Source: LMUY01 sp965198895
Lineage (GTDB): Bacteria; Pseudomonadota; Alphaproteobacteria; Acetobacterales; Acetobacteraceae
Length of the DNA: 64,000 nucleotides
Assembly (NCBI GenBank): GCA_965198895.1
Contig: OZ240676.1
Span: 992,001-1,056,000, forward strand
Reading direction: 5' to 3'
Shown: piece by piece, positions 60,119-64,000 of the stretch
Numbering within the stretch: position 1 is the stretch's first letter
Layout of the letters: each line of letters begins with the position of its first letter
Made by a program: the position numbers and the translations under genes
The notes under the pieces: generated by a model
Database searches by the model: none
What the model was told of the DNA's origin: nothing
What the model saw: the letters and a program-made list of their open reading frames with translations, nothing else

Positions 60119-62130
60119 AGCGTTACCTTCGCCACTTGCCCGCCCTGCTCGGGGTGTTGCTGCTGTTCGGCGCGATCTATGTCGTGCAGCGGGAATTCCG
60201 CCACCTCAAGCTCGCGGACATCAAGCTGTCTTTGGCGGCGATCCCGAAGACCGCGCTGTTGATCGCCGCCGGTTGGACGGTGCTGTCCTATGGCGTGCTG
60301 ACGTTCTACGACCGGCTCGGTACGATCTATGCGGGGCACAAGGTGCGGTACCGCCGGGTCGCCTTCGCCTCGTTCTGCGCCTATGCGCTGTCGCACAATT
60401 TGGGCTTCGCCGCCGTGTCCGGCGCGGCCGTGCGCTACCGGCTGTATTCGCATTGGGGGCTGAGCCCGGTGCAGATCGCTAAAGTGGTGGGCTTCTGTTC
60501 CCTGACCTTCGGGCTGGGCGGCCTGGTACTCGGCGGCTGCATCCTGTTCTTCGAGCCAATGGCAGTGCCGTTTTTCGGCCACATCCTGCCACTCTGGGCG
60601 TTCTACGCCATCGGCGCGGCCATGTGGCTGATCGTGGCCACCTACGTCGTTATCTCCAAGACGGTCGGCAAGCTGCGGGTACGCGGGCACGAGTTCAATC
60701 TGCCCGACTGGCGCATGGCAATTGTGCAGGTGACGCTGGCGTCCGTCGACGTCGCGATTACCGCCGCCATTTTCTACGCCCTGCTGCCGTCAGAGCCAGG
60801 GCTGACCTACCTGCGGTTCCTGGCCTGCTATCTGGCGTCCTACACTGCCGGGTTGATGACCAATCTGCCCGGCGGCATCGGCGTGTTCGATACGGCGATG
60901 CTGCTGGGGCTGGAGCCGTATCTGCCTGCGCCCGTCGTGCTCGGCGCGATCCTGGTGTTCCGACTGTATTACTATGTGATCCCGCTGTTCCTCGCCGGCT
61001 CGATGTTCGCGGGCAACGAGATCCTGCTCCGGGGCGGCGCGCTACTGAAAAGTGGCATGATCGCCAGGAGCGCTGCCTCGTTCGGCCGCATCAGCGAGCC
61101 CGACTTCGCAGTCGGCGCCGCCACCGGAACGGTGGCCTTGTGCGGCGCCCTGCTGCTGTGCCTGGGCGTGCTGGACGACCGGCCGGACTTCACGTGGATC
61201 GACCCGGACTTCGCCGACATGGCGGCCAGCGCGGGCCAATTCGTGCCGTCGCTGATCGGGGCCGCGCTCATGGCGCTGGCGGTGGGGCTGTCGCAACGGG
61301 TGACGCTGGCCTGGGGCGCCACCGTCGCACTGTTACTGGTGGCGGCCGGCTACACGGCTGCCCAGGGCAATGAGTTGTGGATTTCTGCCGTACTGGTGCT
61401 GTCCGCCATCCTGGTCGCCCCCTTCCGCGACGCTTTCTATCGGGATGCAAGGCTCCTGACCGGCACGCTGCAGGCCGACGTGCTGGTGCCGCTGATCGCC
61501 CTGGCCATCTGCGTCGCCGCGCTCGCCGCCTTCGAACCGCAGGTGCGCCGCCTGTCCGAAAACTCGTGGTGGGAGATCGTTCTCTCCCCCGACCTGCCCA
61601 ACAGCCTACGCATGATCATGGCGATGGCGGTGCTCCTCGCGCTGCTGGCGATCTGGCGGCTGCTGCGACCCGGTCACGTCCAATGGCTACCCTGGGCTGG
61701 CGAGGGCCGGCTGCGCTACGCCTCGCTCGGCGCCGACCCGCCCGCCTGGGCGGACGGAGTGGTCATGGGAGAGGCTGGCCGCTCCGGCATCCCGTTCCGC
61801 CGCCTCGGCCGTGTCATGCTGGGGATCGGCGACCCGGCGGGCGCACCGGCGGACCGTATCTCCGCGATCTGGCGGCTGCGGGACCTCGCGGTGCAGGAGG
61901 GCATGGACCCGGCCGTCTGGCGCGCCGGCCCCGGGTTGCTCAAGGTCTATGGTGACCTCGGCCTGACCGCGCTACCGCTCGACGAAGACGGCCAGTTGCT
62001 GCCCGAGAGCGAGCACGAGGCGCCTGCCTCCACCCACTATCTATGCTGCGTTGCGGAGCGCGACCTGGTCACGTTGGCGCCGCAACTCCCCTTCTTGGCC
62101 GAGCCCGGGCTGGATCACGCCGCGGAGTGA
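60115..62130 (+). CDS. MprF-like membrane protein (lysylphosphatidylglycerol flippase/synthase) with truncated transferase domain
   Basis: 671 aa, TTG start overlapping the lysK stop (TTGA). The first half is the UPF0104/MprF flippase domain: VLSYGVLTFYDRLGTIYAGH, RVAFASFCAYALSHNLGFAA, TNLPGGIGVFDTAMLLGLEP, VIPLFLAGSMFAGNE. Further membrane helices run to about residue 530. The soluble tail (about 540-671; RVMLGIGDPAGAPADRISAI; LLKVYGDLGLTALPLDEDG) corresponds only to the first part of the MprF transferase domain, and full MprF proteins are about 840-870 aa. The second acyltransferase-like lobe, which contains the active site, is missing, so lysine transfer is doubtful and a flippase or regulatory role is more likely. 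Confidence 0.8.
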   Translation: MKRYLRHLPALLGVLLLFGAIYVVQREFRHLKLADIKLSLAAIPKTALLIAAGWTVLSYGVLTFYDRLGTIYAGHKVRYRRVAFASFCAYALSHNLGFAAVSGAAVRYRLYSHWGLSPVQIAKVVGFCSLTFGLGGLVLGGCILFFEPMAVPFFGHILPLWAFYAIGAAMWLIVATYVVISKTVGKLRVRGHEFNLPDWRMAIVQVTLASVDVAITAAIFYALLPSEPGLTYLRFLACYLASYTAGLMTNLPGGIGVFDTAMLLGLEPYLPAPVVLGAILVFRLYYYVIPLFLAGSMFAGNEILLRGGALLKSGMIARSAASFGRISEPDFAVGAATGTVALCGALLLCLGVLDDRPDFTWIDPDFADMAASAGQFVPSLIGAALMALAVGLSQRVTLAWGATVALLLVAAGYTAAQGNELWISAVLVLSAILVAPFRDAFYRDARLLTGTLQADVLVPLIALAICVAALAAFEPQVRRLSENSWWEIVLSPDLPNSLRMIMAMAVLLALLAIWRLLRPGHVQWLPWAGEGRLRYASLGADPPAWADGVVMGEAGRSGIPFRRLGRVMLGIGDPAGAPADRISAIWRLRDLAVQEGMDPAVWRAGPGLLKVYGDLGLTALPLDEDGQLLPESEHEAPASTHYLCCVAERDLVTLAPQLPFLAEPGLDHAAE

Positions 62131-62594
62131 ACTGGCCGCACCACCGCATCGCTTCGCAGCACCAGCAAAGTGCCCGTCATCTGCTGGACGGGTTCGTCGT
62201 TCTGGTTGAGCGTCGTCGTCCGAATGACCACCAATCCGCGGTCCGGCTTGGAGCGCGACGGCCGCAGTTCCAGCACTTCGTTCACGACATGAAGTTCGTC
62301 GTCGGGTCGCACGGGCAGCGACCAGGTGATGTCATTGATGCGCACACCGAGGGCGCGTCCGCTGACGCCGCCAATGGCGCTGTCCAGCATCAGGCGCATG
62401 GTGAGCGAGGCTGTGTGCCAGCCACTCGCGACCAGGCTGCCGAACAGGGTATGTTGCGCGGCGTCCTCGTCTATATGCTGGGCCTGGGTGTCGAATTGGG
62501 CAGCGAACGCCTTGATGGCGGTTGCGTCGATCGAGCGTGGGGCCGAAGTGAACACCTGGCCCACCTCGAACTGTTCAAAGCCGGTGATTGCCAT
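62115..62594 (-). CDS. MaoC-family dehydratase (hot-dog fold)
   Basis: 159 aa from the ATG at 62592-62594. The hot-dog hydratase signature is visible: FEQFEVGQVFTSAPRSIDAT, FAAQFDTQAQHIDEDAA, and LFGSLVASGWHTASLTMRLM, the last being the typical FGxxVASGWHTA stretch. It would hydrate or dehydrate an acyl-CoA. It ends 16 bp inside the convergent MprF-like gene. Its pathway is unknown. Confidence 0.9.
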   Translation of the reverse strand: MAITGFEQFEVGQVFTSAPRSIDATAIKAFAAQFDTQAQHIDEDAAQHTLFGSLVASGWHTASLTMRLMLDSAIGGVSGRALGVRINDITWSLPVRPDDELHVVNEVLELRPSRSKPDRGLVVIRTTTLNQNDEPVQQMTGTLLVLRSDAVVRPVHSAA

Positions 62595-62753
62595 CGATCG
62601 TCGTTCCTCCCAGCCGGCTCCTGCCGGTTGCAAACCTAAGCACGTTCCGAGTTAACGAGCACCTTAACCCGACGAATGCATGATCGCCCGACGATGCCCA
62701 GTACCTGCCGCGATCGCGCATTCCGCGACGCAACCATACCGGAGTAGCCATTC

Positions 62754-64000
62754 TTGCCCATCACGACCGGAGAACGCATCAGCGAGGGCCGGCCCCACCC
62801 GCTTGGCGCGACTTGGGATGGGCTCGGGGTCAATTTCGCGCTGTTCTCGGCCCATGCGGAGAAGGTCGAGCTCTGCCTGTTCGACGAGTCTGGCACGCGC
62901 GAGATCGAGCGGATCGAGCTGCCGGAATACACCGACGAGGTGTTCCACGGCTACCTGCGCGACGCACGGCCGGGCACGGTCTATGCCTACCGCGTGCACG
63001 GCCCGTATGCTCCAGAGGCCGGGCACCGGTTCAACCGGCACAAGCTGCTGCTCGACCCCTACGCCAAGGCGCATGTCGGCCAGTTGGAATGGGATCCGGC
63101 GTGCTACGGCTACACTCTGGGCGCCAAGACGGGGGATCTGTCGTTCGACCGGCGGGACAGCGCGCCTTTCATGCCGAAATGCCGTGTGATCGATCCGGCC
63201 TATACTTGGGGCCGCGACACCGGGCCGCTGGTCCCTTGGGAACGCACCATTCTGTATGAGGCCCATGTCCGGGGCTTCACCAAACTCGATCCGAAGGTGC
63301 CGCAGGAATTGCGCGGCACGTTTGCCGGCATGGCGACCCCGGCTGTGCTCAGCTACATCCGCTCGCTGGGCGTGACCTCGGTGGAATTGCTGCCGGTGCA
63401 GACCTTCGTCAACGATGATTACCTGTTGAAGCAGAAGCTGACCAACTACTGGGGCTACAACACGATCGGGTTTTTCGCACCCGACCCGCGTTACGCCTAC
63501 AGCCCGGCCTTCGCGTTCTCCGAGTTCAAGCAGATGGTCGCGCGGTTCCACGATGCCGGGCTCGAGGTGATCCTGGACGTCGTCTACAACCACACCGCCG
63601 AGGGTAACGAGAACGGGGCCACGCTGTCGTTCCGCGGGATCGACAATCTCAGCTACTACCGCCTGCTGCCGACCGACAAACGGCGCTACATCAATGACAC
63701 CGGCACCGGGAACACGATCAACATCGCCCATCCCCGGGTGCTGCAGATGGTAACCGACAGCCTGCGCTACTGGGTGACGGAAATGCACGTGGACGGCTTC
63801 CGCTTCGACTTGGCCACGATCCTGGCGCGGGAGGAGCACGGCTTCGACGAGGGTGGCGGCTTCCTCGATACCTGCCGGCAGGACCCGGTGCTGTCCGGCG
63901 TGAAGTTGATCGCCGAGCCCTGGGACATCGGCCCCGGCGGCTATCAGGTCGGGCAGTTTCCGCCAGGCTGGGCCGAATGGAACGACAAATTCCGCGATAC
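62754..64000 (+). CDS. glgX: Glycogen debranching protein, 3' end outside window
   Basis: 415 codons visible. The TTG at 62754 is the only plausible start, because a stop (62745-62747) lies 9 bp upstream in frame; GGAG precedes it. The N-terminal CBM48 domain is GRPHPLGATWDGLGVNFALF, then the GH13 barrel: YEAHVRGFTK, DVVYNHTAEGNENGATLSF, VDGFRFDLATI with nucleophile D352, and IAEPWDIGPGGYQVGQFPPG with acid E388. It debranches glycogen limit dextrins at alpha-1,6 links. The rest of a glycogen/trehalose cluster may lie to the right. Confidence 0.93.
   Translation, partial: MPITTGERISEGRPHPLGATWDGLGVNFALFSAHAEKVELCLFDESGTREIERIELPEYTDEVFHGYLRDARPGTVYAYRVHGPYAPEAGHRFNRHKLLLDPYAKAHVGQLEWDPACYGYTLGAKTGDLSFDRRDSAPFMPKCRVIDPAYTWGRDTGPLVPWERTILYEAHVRGFTKLDPKVPQELRGTFAGMATPAVLSYIRSLGVTSVELLPVQTFVNDDYLLKQKLTNYWGYNTIGFFAPDPRYAYSPAFAFSEFKQMVARFHDAGLEVILDVVYNHTAEGNENGATLSFRGIDNLSYYRLLPTDKRRYINDTGTGNTINIAHPRVLQMVTDSLRYWVTEMHVDGFRFDLATILAREEHGFDEGGGFLDTCRQDPVLSGVKLIAEPWDIGPGGYQVGQFPPGWAEWNDKFRD

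Noticed and set aside
62664..63839. 391-codon minus-strand frame opposite glgX
   Set aside because: Antisense to clear GH13 motifs on the plus strand and without any family signature.
1..64000. tRNA, rRNA, CRISPR array, intact IS element or prophage
   Set aside because: None was recognised on either strand: no clusters of spaced direct repeats, no DDE or serine transposase motifs, no phage structural genes. A tRNA search program could still find a gene missed by eye.

Overview
The window is high-GC bacterial chromosome (roughly two thirds G+C by eye), densely coding on both strands. It looks like an alphaproteobacterium, perhaps Rhodospirillales/Acetobacteraceae. The supporting signs are a class I (archaeal-type) lysyl-tRNA synthetase, a CoxL/M/S molybdo-iron-sulfur hydroxylase with a fused CoxG domain, a cyoABCD quinol oxidase, and many small catabolic clusters each paired with its own regulator. 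I saw no rRNA, tRNA, CRISPR array, prophage or intact transposase. The taxonomy is inference only.

Region by region: (1) 1-9.9 kb is a catabolic block. A divergent, edge-truncated LysR regulator faces an enoyl-CoA hydratase, an ADP-forming acyl-CoA synthetase and an MHS-type transporter. A phosphoribosyltransferase follows on the other strand, then a three-gene molybdenum hydroxylase operon whose genes overlap by 4 bp. (2) 10-12.8 kb holds an amidohydrolase/deacetylase and a two-component-monooxygenase-type flavin oxidoreductase, separated by what looks like the last scrap of an oligopeptide ABC ATPase gene. (3) 13-21.2 kb is an efflux region: EmrAB-like pump with a divergent LysR, then an RND adaptor plus permease. 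(4) 21.2-25.9 kb is a sugar-acid catabolic cluster: ACS-family transporter, DapA-superfamily dehydratase, GntR regulator and alpha-ketoglutarate-semialdehyde dehydrogenase. A clean palindromic operator lies between the divergent dehydratase and regulator genes. (5) 26-34.3 kb is mixed: RibD-like reductase, WXXGXW lipoprotein, LysR with YeiH exporter, N,N-dimethylformamidase-like protein, sirtuin, GlxA-type regulator. (6) 34.3-40 kb: DJ-1/PfpI protein, NTF2-like protein, a decayed acetolactate synthase, a methyltransferase with regulatory domain, and an M20 amidohydrolase. (7) 40.2-44.8 kb: GST, YihY-like membrane protein, SDR and GH15 glucosidase. (8) 44.8-48.8 kb: cyoABCD. (9) 48.9-55.1 kb: pentapeptide-repeat protein, two GSTs, HAD hydrolase, amidase with a tiny partner protein, a MetX-like secreted hydrolase, TerB-like protein. 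(10) 55.1-64 kb: DinG-type iron-sulfur helicase, a broken VapBC-type module, class I LysRS overlapping a truncated MprF-like membrane protein, MaoC hydratase, and the start of glgX.

The most notable items are the two copies of a cloverleaf-like palindromic repeat (9913-9989 and 58352-58414, the second inside a toxin-gene remnant), the lysK/mprF-like overlap in which the MprF partner lacks the distal half of its transferase domain, the amidase-linked 65-aa protein, and several recognisable gene remains. All functions are assigned by reading motifs and from family knowledge; no database search was run.
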